From contig JAWWNJ010000002.1 in the NCBI GenBank assembly GCA_037176885.1, forward strand, positions 2,728,001 to 2,792,000: a stretch of 64,000 bases of DNA. Reading direction: 5' to 3'. The translations under genes and the position numbers were made by a program. This document shows positions 46,088 through 58,521 of the stretch, piece after piece. The notes under the pieces are model-generated. The model saw nothing but the letters and a program-made list of their open reading frames with translations, was not told the origin of the DNA and did not search any database. The number at the start of each line of letters is the position of its first letter. The first letter of the stretch is position 1. Origin of the DNA: Favolaschia claudopus (taxonomy: Eukaryota; Basidiomycota; Agaricomycetes; Agaricales; Mycenaceae).

Positions 46088-47324
46088 TTACTTAGAGTGT
46101 TTTTTATACTGGAATTTGGCCGAACGCGCCTCCCGCTCTTCTCCCAATGCAACTTCCTCCCGTACCATCTGCGCAACGCGTTTCATAGAGGGGGACATCG
46201 GCTCGGGCGCCTTGTCCAATCCCGCCTTTTTGCGGAAACGACGGCCTTCCTCCGTCACCGACTGTGCGGCAAGGAACATAACGTCCGACATTCCCGCCGG
46301 GCGGGAACTAGATGTAGTGGCGGATTTCTGAGATACAGACGCCCGCTGTTGCTCTGAGACCCAAGAAGCCACCCTGCTCTTCCCCTGGAATTCCCCACCA
46401 GGGTGTCCCGACGACGATCTTCTCGAAAGAAGATGAGGAATGGCGGACAGGGCGCGTGCAGGGAATTTGGGGGACCTGAGAACGTTGTGGGCGGAGTTGT
46501 GGAGGCGCGACAGCAAAGGGCGGTGGGTTCGAGGGGAAGATGAAGCGGTCTCGACGTTGGGAGAGTTTGCTATTTCGCAGGTAATCGCTATCTGAGAAGA
46601 TTCTGCGACAGAGGGAGGGGCCACGCGGGGACTAGGGCTGGGGAGTGCAGGACTGGAGTCTTGTCGCTGGGTCGCGGCCGGTCGCAGGTTTGGCCGCGAG
46701 AGCGAGCCCGCCACCACCTGAACGATAGGAATGATGGTGGATTGGTCGGTCGAGCGAGGACCGCTTGGTAGAGTCGGCGCGCTGGTAAATCCGAGACCGA
46801 GACCGATACCTTTGCCGAAGAGATCAATGGCATTGACCTCTACGCCTTCGGACGCGATCGAGAAAGGGATGTTGACCGAGCTCGATGGCTCAGCGAACAG
46901 TGAGCCCGACCAAGCGTTTTGGGTGGATGAGGTTTTTTGTTGAACGGTCGCGCACTAAGCAAGAATGAGATAAAGCAACTTTAGCGCGAATGGCCAGAAT
47001 ACGTACCGACGGCGGAGACGGCGAGATTTGTGCAGCCTGGGTTGGGTTTTCTGCGCCTTGACTGCCCATACGTGAGAGCGCCACCAAGAGCTGGGGATCG
47101 AAAGACAATGGAGCAAGCTGCTCCGAGGGTATGAGAGGCGTGCACGAAAGACGGGCGACGCATCTAGGGCTTGCGAGCCCTATATCCGACTCCTCCCGAA
47201 TCGCGTCCACAGGGGACAAGGCCGATGGGAGAGGCGGTAACTGCGAGGCCGACTGGAGGTAAGGACTCTGCAGGAGCAAGCACTCAAGGGCCTTGAGAGA
47301 AGACGGTGTAATGGTGGAAGTCAT
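46088..47324 (-). CDS. Ser/Pro-rich hypothetical protein
   Basis: Two exons (47007-47324, 46088-46954; intron 52 nt) join in phase to 394 residues from ATG 47324 (MTSTITPSSLKALECLLLQS). The protein is Ser/Pro/Ala-rich and mostly disordered. A more hydrophobic patch reads EVNAIDLFGKGIGLGLGF, and the C-terminus is charged and helical (RRFRKKAGLDKAPEPMSPSM, then VAQMVREEVALGEEREARSA, ending KKHSK). No domain recognised. Confidence 0.75.
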
Positions 47325-47994
47325 TTTGTGCTTGAAAAGTTGGTGAAGTAAATTTGTGTTAATGCGAGTGGTGAAAGAGTGAGGAAACATCGAGCCATGG
47401 CAGGGAGTTTTAATAGCAACCGAGGTCTCAGTCTCACTTGAATTTTTGCTGAATGTCTCAATGCAAGTTTCGCCGGCTTTGGAGCAAGTGACGATCGGGG
47501 GGGTCGAGATTCATCCAGAGCGCACTAGAGTCGGGGAACTCGGTTTTTGATGCGATTTTTGTGCGCCGAAACCGCTGAGACTTGCATGCAGAGGGAAAAT
47601 TTGTGTCCGAGTTCACCGATTCAAAGTCTTCCAACAAGTCAAAGCCCGAGACCACCAACATTTACCGAAACAGTGCACACCAAACTAGCTCGAGCTTGTC
47701 TGCAGTCTGGGGTTTCTCGCCTTTCGAGTCCAAGTCATGGCGTGAAGTGTAAGCCATGAACGTTTGAGATATTGTGAATGTACAGGTAGCTGGTCTTCTG
47801 CTCGAGGTTGGGGACTATAAATCATGGATCCTTCGGTACCGTACGGCGTGCTCTCAGTCTAGAGGATGGCGCAGTTTGTAGGAAGGACGTTGTTGACAAG
47901 GTGCAGTATGTCGGACCGACTCACTAGCAGGAAAGGTTGAACGTTGATGTGTTGCTACATTGATACTCAACCATGCATTTTGCTCACTAGTATC
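47325..47994. other. Intergenic region upstream of tRNA-His
   Basis: Promoter side of the Ser/Pro-rich gene and 5' flank of the tRNA. No gene was recognised. Confidence 0.5.
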
Positions 47995-48066
47995 GTCTCG
48001 GTAGTATAGTGGTTAGTATGCTCGCTTGTGGCGCGATTGACGTCAGTTCGATTCTGGCCCGGGACA
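47995..48066 (+). tRNA. tRNA-His (anticodon GTG)
   Basis: The cloverleaf folds: acceptor GTCTCGG pairs with CCGGGAC followed by A, D arm GTAT...GTAT, anticodon loop TTGTGGC with GTG at 48028-48030, and T arm GTCAG-TTCGATT-CTGGC. There is no intron and no encoded CCA. The outermost anticodon-stem pair (C27 with T43) is mismatched. A T5 run at 48075-48079 is a fitting Pol III terminator. Confidence 0.9.
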
Positions 48067-48074
48067 TTTGATTG

Positions 48075-48079
48075 TTTTT
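48075..48079 (+). terminator. Pol III terminator of tRNA-His
   Basis: A run of five T residues nine bases after the tRNA discriminator base. Confidence 0.7.
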
Positions 48080-49476
48080 GGTTTTCGATCCCATACATTT
48101 ATTACCCAGGCGGACCTGCCTACACCCCTTGCCTACATCTACGACTTGTTACAGCGGTAGAACAGCTGGCGACAGTCATGATCTCGGCCTTCGAACCCAA
48201 CTTGGCGCATTCACTCTCGACGTCCTCAACGTCCTCAGCTTGCTTCTTTTTAATCCTCGAGAACGACTATACTACGACTATTTCTCGACTTGGCGGGAAG
48301 TCTGAATAGCGAGACTACCTTGCAATTGTGACCTGAAGCCGAGCCACAGGAAAACGCAGGCATATCAGCTCGTGCGCGGCGCATGGTGAGTGCCTGCTTT
48401 AGCCTTTCTCGACTATGGCTAGGACTCTAGAGATCGCAATGGGTGGCTCAAGTTTCAAAAACTACGGCAGAATCCTGTCAGTGTTTGAACTTGACGTTCA
48501 GGCCCTCCCGGAGGTCAAGTGCGTAACTTGTTACGGTTCCTTCGCCATTTGGCTCAATCTTTTTTTTTTCACGCTTGCAGAATACGACTCCAGCTCCTCC
48601 GGGTCACCACACCCGCCGCGCTCAACCTCACCCTCTTTCCAGCGCCGCAAACAGGTTGCAGTGGACACCACATCTCCGCCTCGGGGACATACGGTGCATC
48701 CGTCGCTCCCCTTTGCCATCACCATCTCTTTTTCTGGGGCATTGCCAGTGATAAACCGCTTCGACGGCGTCATCGTACTCATGAGACTATGGGCGCTGGC
48801 GCAGCGGGCGCTTATTCTCAGGCAGTTGTCGGCTTCCGACATATTGCACGGTGTTCCGAGTCAGCTTGGCTTCAGCTGTTATTTAGACGCGCATGTAGTC
48901 TCGCGATACCCGTTTCTCTTGAACTCTTCTTCCTCCAGACTTCCTTGAAGACCTGTCTGCTCGTAAAATGTCAAGCGCACTGGCTGGTGGCGTAAATCAA
49001 CACAGGTCGTATCAAACGCAACAATGTTCTTGAGCCTCTTGCCTATTGGTTGCATCTGGTTCGCTTGGCCAACGTGCTCCAAACTTTGCTACAGAGCTAT
49101 TTCTGTGCAGTAACACTGCCAGAAGCGCTCCACGGTGTCTGTACGTTTCCCGCGACTCATCCATCCGACAGAGCCGCATCTTGATGACAGATGCTAAAGA
49201 CATCTTCCGATCTTCGTCTCATGAACAACATTGCCAACATGGTCCCGCCGCAGGAACTATTGTCATCTTTGGTGTTTCTGTGACGGCAGTGCACAAGCGC
49301 TCATCTCATATGCCCTATCAGGGCAGTCTATGCTGTTCGGATAGACTATTTATTCTCGCCGTTACCCCCCAGACGCTTGGTCTTCTCTCGCGCTCCCTCT
49401 CTCTATCCGAACTTCCACTTTCTGTAAATTCTGTTGTAACTTATGCCCAAAGGAGGGAAACAGACAAGACTTGGCA
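48080..49476. other. Region with no resolved gene
   Basis: Several short open frames look partly protein-like on the plus strand, for example FTLDVLNVLSLLLFNPRERL near 48210-48290 and IRLQLLRVTTPAALNLTLF near 48580-48640. They are separated by plausible splice sites. I could not assemble them into a convincing gene. A decayed gene, or one with unusual introns, is possible. Confidence 0.4.
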
Positions 49477-52394
49477 ATGCTGGGAAAGGTAGGTTTGCCA
49501 CTTTCCGTTGAATCACAACTCACTCAAAGTCATCGCGGGTAGGCAAGCGTCAGGTTGCTAGCATTGACGAGGAACACCGGAAGGATTTTTCTGTGCAAGG
49601 TGAGCAACCGTTCCGGCTGTGCGACAACTCATCTAACCAGTGTTCCAGGACCGCGCAAGAAGCAGATCGCTAAACCAATAAATTCTATCGAAGGGGTAAC
49701 CTTTGTCTTAGACCCTCCCGTTATAACACGAAGATTCGTGATAAGGAGGAACTCCAACGAAGATCGTGTCGACATTAGTCAAAATTTATTCGAACACAAC
49801 CCCCTGAGAAAACGTACCAAAGACGTCCGCCTGACCTTCGAGGATTCCAAGGTTTGTTTCATCCGCGTTGTATACTTCTCGAATAGCGAATTAAGCTGCA
49901 ACCAAGACGTCAATAACACATATTGGCACTTCTGGGGGAGTCTGGGTCGAGTCAAAGCAAGGCGCTCTAACAAAAGACGCGCCGCACGTACTCAAAGACG
50001 GTGACCGGGTCGTCTTTGGCGCAACTGACGAGCCTGGATTCGAAACTGTATGTCTTTATTTGTGGCTTTCTCGGTTTTTTGCTTACCCATGCTTTTCAGG
50101 CCGCGGATGCCATTCGTGTCAAAGTAGAATTCGTCTACAGTCCGGAAAAGGCGTTCCTTCATGCGAGTCCGACAGCCAGCATAGACATCCCGCAGCGAGT
50201 TAGCGTCACAAGGTCGCAACAAAACCCGGTGTTTCATCCGAGGTCGCATATTGTTCAATCGAATCTAGTTAATTCAGTGATTCGGGATGGAGCTATTCTG
50301 TTTTCTGGCATGCCGAAGCGGTCGAGAGCACGAAGCGTTGGTGATGATGAAAAAATTGAGGTTCGTCTCAACGAGTGACCACTCTTCTTTTGTTCCACTA
50401 TATTGCAGACGCATACCGACCTTGAGCGTCAAGTCAGAATCCCGTGGTCCAAGCAGTGTATCCTCGGGGGTGGTCTCGACGCTGTGACAGGCGAGCATAC
50501 AGCCGCCAGCGTATTCAAAACCGAGTTCAAGTACACGGAGAAATGGAATAGGAAAACCAACACAGACGTGAATCATCTGCAATGGCAGACAGTCAGGGAG
50601 ATGTATGATGACTATGACATTGGTATTGGCGCAACGGTCAACGTGTTATCTCATCCTGTTGGTGCGAACGCGAACATTACGAAGATGCTTTCGAAAACGG
50701 CGTCTAATTCGACAATCTTGATACAATTCAAGCACGAGGCTCATCTGACGCACGCTTCATTTCCACCGAACATCCCTATCCAGGAAGGGGTGCAGCGGCT
50801 GGATGAAACGGCGTTCACGGAGAGGTATGGGCATTACTACGTCGCCGGGTACGATAAGGTGTATCGCTGTTGTATGACTGTGAAGTGCAAGTACGTTGGG
50901 TAAAGCCTGTGTCTCTTCATAGATGTCACAGCTAACGAAACGTTAGAACGAAGGAAGAAACTGTCACTCAAAGTCATGCGCTCGAGGTTTGTTGCCCCTT
51001 GTCATTTTCTAATCTGCTGCTGATATCAGTCTCGAAGGCCATAGCTATCGTCGAGAATTACCTCAAGGGTGGCATCAAATTTAGCGACCTTGACAAAGAT
51101 TCATCGAAATGGTCTTTACTCAGTGTTGTTGTTGACACCGAGGGATACTCAGACCATTTGAATTTATCCAATAAGATTCTGGATTTGGAGACCGCGCCAC
51201 AAATTCTCTCAGAAATATTGAAGGACAAGAGCCAAGACGGGTTTCCTCACGCCGTGATTTTGAAGCACTACAGGTACGGTTTTTGCGGCAATCGTGCATC
51301 GTACAAAAACTGAGGGTGACAACAGCACCCTTCCCTCGTTACAACATGTCAAACGACGAATAGCCATCCCGCCCCTCAACTTCGAACGAGCCCGAGTGAT
51401 GCGAAAGCTGTTCATCCATTTGCGGGATTGCTGTCGTTCACATCCTGCACTCGAAAATTATCCTCACGACCTTCGCGCCATTGATGATGTTCTTGACCGC
51501 TTCAAGCTGACTCAGAAATATCTAGTTCTTTCAGGCAACATCGGAGAGAGCACAATAGATGAATTGTGCCGCGAACTCCAAACCTGGGAAAAACAAGCGT
51601 GTACGATTATCGAGCGACACAGCTTTATTCGCTCGGTGATGGATATGGATACCAGCATCGTCTCTCATCCTCCAGAACCAGTCGACGAGAAGTACCTCCA
51701 CCGATGGCAATGCGGCAGAATAACGGGGGACAAAGGACCATCCGGGACACAGGCAATCGATAATGAGGCGACGACAGCTAGTTCGTTATCAGGGCCCCTA
51801 CTCGATAAGTCCTTCGGTCAATGCCAAGAAGTCTTCCAACTGCAGTGGACCACCCCCAACACAAACGCTCGCACCATCTTCCCTCCTCCCGCGCAAGAAA
51901 TCACTTTCAGCACTCGCGATGGTGTCAGGCCCCGCGTTCCATCGCCAGAGCTGAAGCGGCCGTCAGGGAAGGCTACCAAACAGCCGGTAGTGGAGAGCGT
52001 CAACGCAGTAGCAGCAGAGTCGATTACAGCGGACCCGCTCCCTCAGCTGTTAATGCCGGTTAACGACATCCACTCCAGCCCAAACACCCATACCCGAGTC
52101 TTCGATTACTACGTGAATCACAAACCTGTGTACGTTCTCGGTTGGACTCTCTCGTGCTACTGGCCAAAACGCCAGCCCAGCCCACAAGTACAGGCGGTGT
52201 ACCATCAATCAAAGCACATTCTTGCGGACAGGCTCGCAATATTGGTCGACACTACTTGTCGCGCCCGATGGCATTGTACGGTTTTCTTTGTCAAGCAATC
52301 GGAATATAATTTCCCCGACTTGCTTGGTCAACGTCCCGCTCCATTGATTGAGCAGCCGAGCCCGTTGAGACGACTGTTTGGGATGAACAAGTAA
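49477..52394 (+). CDS. Unrecognised protein with a possible degenerate FHA segment
   Basis: The part from 50310 is firm: exon 50310-50360 (MPKRSRARSVGDDEKIE), then exons from 50409 to 52394. It encodes VNHLQWQTVREMYDDYDIGI, VNVLSHPVGANANITKMLS, YGHYYVAGYDKVYRCCMTV, AIAIVENYLKGGIKFSDLD and a helical region (DCCRSHPALENYPHDLRAID), ending in a Pro/Ser-rich tail and RRLFGMNK. Upstream, exons from ATG 49477 can be joined in the same frame to give RVGKRQVASIDEEHRKDFSV and LTKDAPHVLKDGDRVVFGAT. That order recalls an FHA domain, but the GR and SR-H hallmarks are weak and splicing there is uncertain. The conserved middle block is not a family I can name. Confidence 0.6.
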
Positions 52395-52562
52395 GGATGT
52401 GTTTACAAGGGTTCGTTGCCATCCGCGAGGAGCTGGCCCGGGGGACTTGCAGTAGAGTCGAGGAATTCTCGATACTCTAGCCTTACGTCTTAGTCCGATG
52501 CTTTGCTTGTAGTTTGATTGCTCATACGCTTCAATTAAATAATTCGCCAAAGCATTTCTAGT
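52395..52562. other. Short 3' flank
   Basis: Sequence between the preceding gene and the small inverted-repeat element. Nothing was recognised. Confidence 0.4.
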
Positions 52563-53272
52563 GGCTGACTTCCCGTAAGAATTAAAAATTCAGAATCGAA
52601 TATTTAAATGCTAGCCGACGAGAGCCGAGGTGATGATCAGGACCCCGAATCAGCAATCGCTCGGCTAGCTCTCAAACTCGCACGAATAAATCCTCAACAA
52701 TGCATAATCTATTCGAGGGGTCTACCCCCCTCGAATAGACTTTCTTTTGCTCGAATAAACCTAAACAGGCAATTCGTCCGTGATGTGATTGATCCGCGCT
52801 TACCTCTTGCTCTTTACAAGGCCGCCATGGGTCTTACAGCAGTAGCCGACACCCAAGTTGCATCCTGAAACACACATAAGAGTCCTTGTACTGTGTCGCA
52901 TTGCGGCAGGGCGGATTTTCGACCACAATCTTTCTCAAAATGAGGTTTTTCCCGGCAAAATCCGCTTGTAGACACGTCCTCCCAGCCAAAATTCAGCATC
53001 CGGCATTCCCTTCGGCATAGAAATGCATCATCCAGGCTGTTTGCACATTCACAACAGGTTCAAAAGCTGCTACGGCCATGCTCAATGGCCTTTGCCAGGA
53101 GGCACCTCAAGGTTTCAAGCAAATGTTATTGCTGAATAAAAATTACTCTGGCTTGTGGAAAACAGCAACACCGGAATTTCCTTGATTAAATCCCTCATCA
53201 AAATTTCGTAGCCGACATCACTGGCACCCCAGAAATTCGTCCCGAATTTTTAAATCTTACGGGAAGTCACCC
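52563..53272. mobile_element. Small terminal-inverted-repeat element (MITE-like, 710 bp)
   Basis: The left end GGCTGACTTCCCGTAAGAAT and the reverse complement of the right end GGGTGACTTCCCGTAAGATT match over about 35 bp with a few differences. AGT flanks both sides (52560-52562 and 53273-53275), a possible 3-bp target duplication. No transposase is encoded. An 86-codon open frame (52608-52868) is probably fortuitous. GG-starting repeats and a 3-bp duplication would suit a PIF/Harbinger-type non-autonomous element, but the family is uncertain. Confidence 0.6.
52708..52739. repeat. Perfect 13-bp-stem hairpin inside the small element
   Basis: TCTATTCGAGGGG pairs with CCCCTCGAATAGA around the 6-nt loop TCTACC. 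Confidence 0.85.
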
Positions 53273-53275
53273 AGT

Positions 53276-53500
53276 TTCTATATTTTTTTCCTGACTTCGG
53301 TTTCTGTCTTTCCATATATCTGTGGTCCGAAATTATTTGTCTGTTTAGCATTTACAATGGATATCGCCTCGCAAGCCATTTTGTGCGCCTAACCTGCTGG
53401 TCAAAACGGTCAGTGCACTCAGTGCGAGTTGGTCCTTACGTCACCATCTTCCGCCTCTCTCACCAAATCGCCGATTGCAAATTTTGCTTGCTTTACCGCC
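53276..53500. other. Promoter region of F-box member 2
   Basis: AT-rich 5' flank with T runs near 53280-53295. No feature was recognised. Confidence 0.4.
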
Positions 53501-54728
53501 ATGGTCAAAGGTTCTCGTCGCCCTCAGCTCAAGCATACAAGGACGTCACGACGATTCTTCCTTCCTCCCGAAATTTGTGCCATTATATGCGATATGGTGG
53601 CAGATAAACACGATCTTCTCTCACTCTGCAGAATCTCCAGCGCCTTTCGATCCCAAGCGGAACGTCTTATCTACCGATCCGTGGATCTACGTGAAACAGA
53701 CGGGGACAGCATGTGGAGATTGAAACTGTGGACAGAAGCCGCGTCCAAACATGCATATCTCGCGGAGTACGTCCACTCACTTATTCTCCAACTCCCAATC
53801 TCTTTCGAGCCATCCCTTGCATCCAAGCTCACTCGTGCACTCGCGCAATCTGTCTACCTCAAGGAGCTGCGTATCCTGGGTCCGAGGGAGGGCTCTCGTT
53901 ACAATTTTTTTCAAGGCTCGATCATCAACAAATGCTCTTTTCGATTGACAAAGTTCGAAAATCGCTATTTCGACGACAAGTTGATCTTGGAGTTCTGGCG
54001 GAACCAAACAGAGATCCTTCTGCTGAACACTGATCGAGATATTTGCGCTCTGGACCCAGAATCGGACCTGCTTCCGAACCTTATTGCAGTCAACTTGAAG
54101 ACGAACAACGTCGGGGATCTTCCGGCGGGAAGAGCTTTGCAACGGGTCGAGATATCGACGATGGCACATATTTCTCCTTTGAAACAATACGAGGCTAGCC
54201 TTAGCACCTTGAATCTCCGGCAAACGCACTGGCAATATCAGTGGCTCCGCCAGCCGCAGGAGTTAGCCCTTGATGCCTTAGTCAGGGCGGTGGCGGATAT
54301 AGTCCCGAATTTGTTGCATCTAGGCATTTCCGATGAGCAGAAACATCTGGTCCGTCCTGCATTCCCTCGATACTCTCAAGTGTACTTACTCTTACTCTTT
54401 TTAGAGTCTTCATCACAGCGGCATCTCAAAATCAAGTTTGCAACGATTGAATAAACTCGAGAGCTTCATACTCCAGATGCCGCACGTCAGCCACTTCGCA
54501 GTGATGGGTGTTAGCCAGATCCCCCACTCCGTGGGCGAATCTGCGGGCCTATTTAGCGCGGGGCGGGACATAATGGCTGCCTGCCCGACGCTGCGTCGTG
54601 TGGCCCTTGCTGCCAACGCCGTGCAAGTGCATGGAGGTGTATTGACAAGGTCCCAGGCCGAGGGAGTCATCCACGAGGAGCCAAAGACTTGGCTCCAGGT
54701 TGAGGCATTGTCAACGCTCTCAGCCTGA
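53501..54728 (+). CDS. F-box protein, family member 2
   Basis: Two exons (53501-54349, 54405-54728; intron 55 nt) give 390 residues from ATG 53501 (MVKGSRRPQLKH). F-box-like start FLPPEICAIICDMVADKHDL and RLIYRSVDLRE; then YVHSLILQLPISFEPSLASK, LKELRILG, FQGSIINKCSFRLTKFENRY, EFWRNQTEILLLNT and NLIAVNLKTNNVGDLPAGRA, which read as degenerate leucine-rich repeats. The second exon has RLNKLESFILQMPHVSHFAV and ACPTLRRVAL. The donor is GTCCGT, less canonical than in its paralogues, but the phase and the join match them. It is the only family member here on the plus strand. Likely an SCF adaptor with unknown substrate. Confidence 0.86.
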
Positions 54729-55425
54729 GGGATTGAATCTAACTACCTCTATATCCGAACCCTCACAATCCACCATAGGCTGCGAAAGCCCATAGAATCT
54801 CAATGGAGCACATACCTTTGGGGCGCTTCGAGTGTACTTAGGCTCTCCCTGTGCGTCGTGGAAACTCTATGGTGTTTTGCAGCCTGTGGTGGATCGCGGG
54901 GTCTCATACATAGAAATTGTTGCGGTTCGCTTGTGAAGTATGATACCGGTCACAGCGTTGTGTTCTCATCTGAGTTTTCACCGGAGAAAGCATGTTTTTT
55001 GCACTCTGCAACTCTGAGCTTCCTTCAGCGAAAACTCAGATGGAAACACACCTCTGTGACCCCTGCTTCGCAATCGAACCACAACAATCTGCATTGATGG
55101 TGGGCTCATGTCTAGTACTTATAACAGTTACTCTTCCAACTTTACCTGAGGCCTACGACTTCGAATCGCTGCAACAGTTTCCGACTTCACTAGCCTTTTC
55201 CTTGTCCCGAACTCAACCCAACCTACTTTCAGATGTGCTGCTACTATATACGCTACGCTTAGTGAAACTACCCAGTAGCTAGTAGCCTGCCAGGACTCAA
55301 AATTTATGTTTTGAATCAATCTGGTTTATGACGCATTTTCGCCAAAACATCACGTAAGCTACAGGAATTGCGGACCGAGTGCATCTTTTCCTTTCACACC
55401 ACCGTCGTCGTAGTCGCCAACGCTG
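54729..55425. other. Intergenic region
   Basis: Between F-box member 2 and the Ser/Pro-rich gene. No supported gene or repeat was found. Confidence 0.5.
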
Positions 55426-57724
55426 ATGGCGAGCAATGGCCGCCGGACGCACCGCAAGAAGGTCTCTGCACTACGCTTGTCGTCGGACACGACGAGCACG
55501 CTGCCTGAGTACATGGCCTGGCGCGACGTCGTTCCACCACCAGAATACGAAGCTGACGATGCCGACGACGAGGAGCCTTCAACACCAGCTTCTCCCCGCT
55601 CGATTCAACACCGTAGAAGTCACCGACGACGAGCCTCCAGTCCTCGGATGCAGGGCCAGCACCAGCAAGACGACTTGCTTGACTCGCTGCTAGAACGTAG
55701 TGTACACGCTCTGGAACTCTCAAACGCCCTTCTGCAGTCTTCTATGTCGCCGACCGTGGCTCCTGAGCCTTTCAGCGACCCGTCACCACCTGCTGCGACG
55801 AGACCTGTTCGAATGCCAAGTGGACGCGAGCCAGCTTGGGCCGACGATCTAGCGGCGATAGCCCGCGATGTCGACGACTTGGTCAGCTCGTCCTTGCCTG
55901 CATCGGTGTCGCCTGTATCGACAAGAAAGCCACCCAAGCGACGTCCGTCTCTCGACCCTGCGCCTGTCTCATCGCGTTCATCGGTCTCATATTTTTCTCC
56001 GCGTTCCACTTCCCCGACGGCTTCGACGACTTCTTACACCAGTACATCTGCCTCTACTACGTCGTACACCTCGAATGGCAGCGGCACGTCCACTGGGACA
56101 GGTGGACTGCGCATGGCCCCGGCTGCACGTCAGCGTCTGGTCGCACCTGCTCCGCGTGCACTCACCCAGTATATCGACGCCAATGTGCTAGATTCCTTCG
56201 ACGATGGGCACATTGCTCTGCCATCAACAATCGGCTTGCGTGCTCCGCCAAGTGATTGGAGTCCATCGAGGGACGAGGAGGAAGTACCCCAGCGACCAAG
56301 TGACGGCCTCCCCCGAGCAGAGAGCGATTATGGCTACAGATACCATCCAAGTCGACCGCCTCACGTGGAGGGTCTACCCCGTCCGCAACCCTTCACCTTT
56401 CCTCGCGATAAGGGCCGACCGGAGGAAAACGAGTGGGTGACGGTCGGCGCACGCGATTGGGCACCCGACGCTGCCGCCGCGCTGCGGAATGCTGTGGGCA
56501 CTACGCCCAAACCTCCTACGCATTCCTCGTCCTCGTCGTCGAGCCGCGCTGCGTTCTCTCCCACACTGCCCAATATCGCAGGGAGCCTCCCGACCATAGC
56601 TTCCCTCGCGGGTCTGTCGTCGAAGCTATCGTCGTCGCCAAAGTTGGGATTGGGAACAAGCTCCAATGTTAGTCAGAGCACGAAGAGAGGCCGAAGCGAG
56701 TCGCGGAGTCTGTCGTCGAGACCGACTCTACAACCACAACCGTCTAGCCTTTCGCACTCGACACCGGACTTGCGCTTGACCATCCACCCAAATTCGTCCC
56801 AGATCATCGCAAACCTGCCTTCCGAGAGTCCCACGCATTCCACGCAAAGTTCCGAGTGCGATAGCACTGAATGCGGGCGGGCGAAGGAGGCGAGGAGTGC
56901 GTTGCGTCGTATTTTGGACGAAGGTGTGTTATATCTTTATATCGTATCTTCTGTATTGCTGTTTGAAGTACGTACGGCTTGTTGACTTTCTTTTCGCAGC
57001 GCCGAAGCCCCCTCCGCCGCCAAAGAAGCAGTTCCTCCCACGGACGCCACCGCCTGCAGCGCACGCCGCACCGTCAACAGCTACCGCCTCCGTATCGAGG
57101 TTGTTCTCGAAAGGCGGGCGGCACAGTGTCACGCAGCCTGCGCCTGCGCCGCCCGTGGGGATCATGAAGGGCAAAAACCGGAATAGCCTGAGCGCCCCTC
57201 CGACGCCCATTTCGACGACACCAAACAATAATGCGGAGGCGGGGCCGAGCAATAGCAATCCGCCGACTGCTAAAGAAAAAGAATTCGGAAGCAGCAGTTT
57301 GTTCTTTGGTGTTGTTGGGACGAGACGGAGTAGACCGGGCAGCGGCGCGTCGACGCCTTCTGCGAAGCGGATCAGCTTTGCGGAGTTGCCGGAGAGTTAT
57401 GCGGCGTCGACGGGGAAGGGCAAGGGGAAGGCGACCGTAAGGTCGGGGAAGAGTAAATCCAAGGGCAAGGGGAATGGGAGGAAACGGGGTGGTGGGGAGG
57501 GGAGCGAAGAGGGCGAGGGCGGGGGGTGGCTTTCGTGGTTTGCGGGGGGTTTGACTGCGGGGCCTGGGATGGGGTTGGGGTTGGGGTTGGGAGGCGGTGG
57601 GATGGAGGAGAGGGAGAGGATTAGTGCGGGGAGGGGGGGGTGGGGGTGGGGTTTGGGGGATTTCGTCGGGGGGGGCGGGGGGCGGGGGTTGGGGATGAGT
57701 GGGCGGTATAGCCATCCAAGGTAG
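55426..57724 (+). CDS. Ser/Pro-rich protein with Gly-rich C-terminus, unknown function
   Basis: Two exons (55426-56923, 57000-57724) join in phase to 740 residues. The protein is almost all low-complexity: Arg/Ser-rich start (MASNGRRTHRKKVSALRLSS), Ser/Thr tracts, a few conserved-looking patches (PEENEWVTVGARDWAPDAAA, KEARSALRRILDE), a polyproline block (KPPPPPKKQFLPRTPPP), the segment KRISFAELPESYA, a Lys/Gly-rich region and a C-terminal run of Gly with Leu and Trp. No catalytic domain. A signalling or cytoskeletal adaptor is possible but unsupported. Confidence 0.8.
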
Positions 57725-58521
57725 GATGATGGTGGTGAAGCGTTAGGCTCGTAAGGAGCCGAAGCGAACAACACTGTGCCAGCCAGCCAGCAGAGGTTAG
57801 GCTAGTCCCCACCGACCGTAGGACGAATGATCCCTCCCCCCTCCAATGAGGCGCACGCTCCCTTTGATCTTTCCTTCCACCTGCGGAAGACGATGACGAT
57901 CTACGTACCCCGCTCTTTCTTGCTTGCCAGAACAGACAGCCGGCACATCCTAATTTATGCATACATATATTTCTTACATATCTCGATCTCATTTTCCTTC
58001 CTACCTACATACCCCCAGTTCGTCTCGGCACGAAACGACACGACCCACTCACGATCGTTATCTTTTTTACGACTTTTGCTCACAGCTTCAGCTTCACGGT
58101 ACATATTGCGTAGTACAGTACATAGGATTGTACTCTTGTAGCGGTATTACTCTTCGGAATCCTGTCCCGCCCTTGTTGGTTGATATCTCTTAATGGATTC
58201 TGGTTCAGATAGCTCGCCCGGCACGATTAGGCAAAGTCCTCGCCACTACAGCCCTCCATTTGCTGTCAATGTCAAATGATCACTTTCTTGTGTAAGGCTG
58301 GATGGACGCGACTTCAGTATGGAGAATGGGTGACTTGGTTGTACGAATTAAATATTCTTAATTATAAATTTAATGGAGGAACATGGCCATGGAGAGTGGG
58401 ATCCAGTCAGCCGAGTCTAGGAATCCAATTCGCTAGTGTAGACCGCTAGGTTGTGCGACGACGAGGCTTCTACGATACGAGAGCAACAACGAACACTCTG
58501 GCATCGACGACACAGTAGGGG
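57725..58521. other. Intergenic region
   Basis: The 3' flanks of the Ser/Pro-rich gene (+) and F-box member 3 (-). Nothing was recognised. Confidence 0.5.

Noticed and set aside
49477..52394. Nibrin/Nbs1 (FHA-BRCT protein)
   Set aside because: The FHA hallmarks are weak and no BRCT motif follows; the conserved downstream block does not look like Nbs1.
52608..52868. 86-codon open frame inside the small inverted-repeat element
   Set aside because: No recognisable domain, it spans the hairpin, and the element is probably non-coding.
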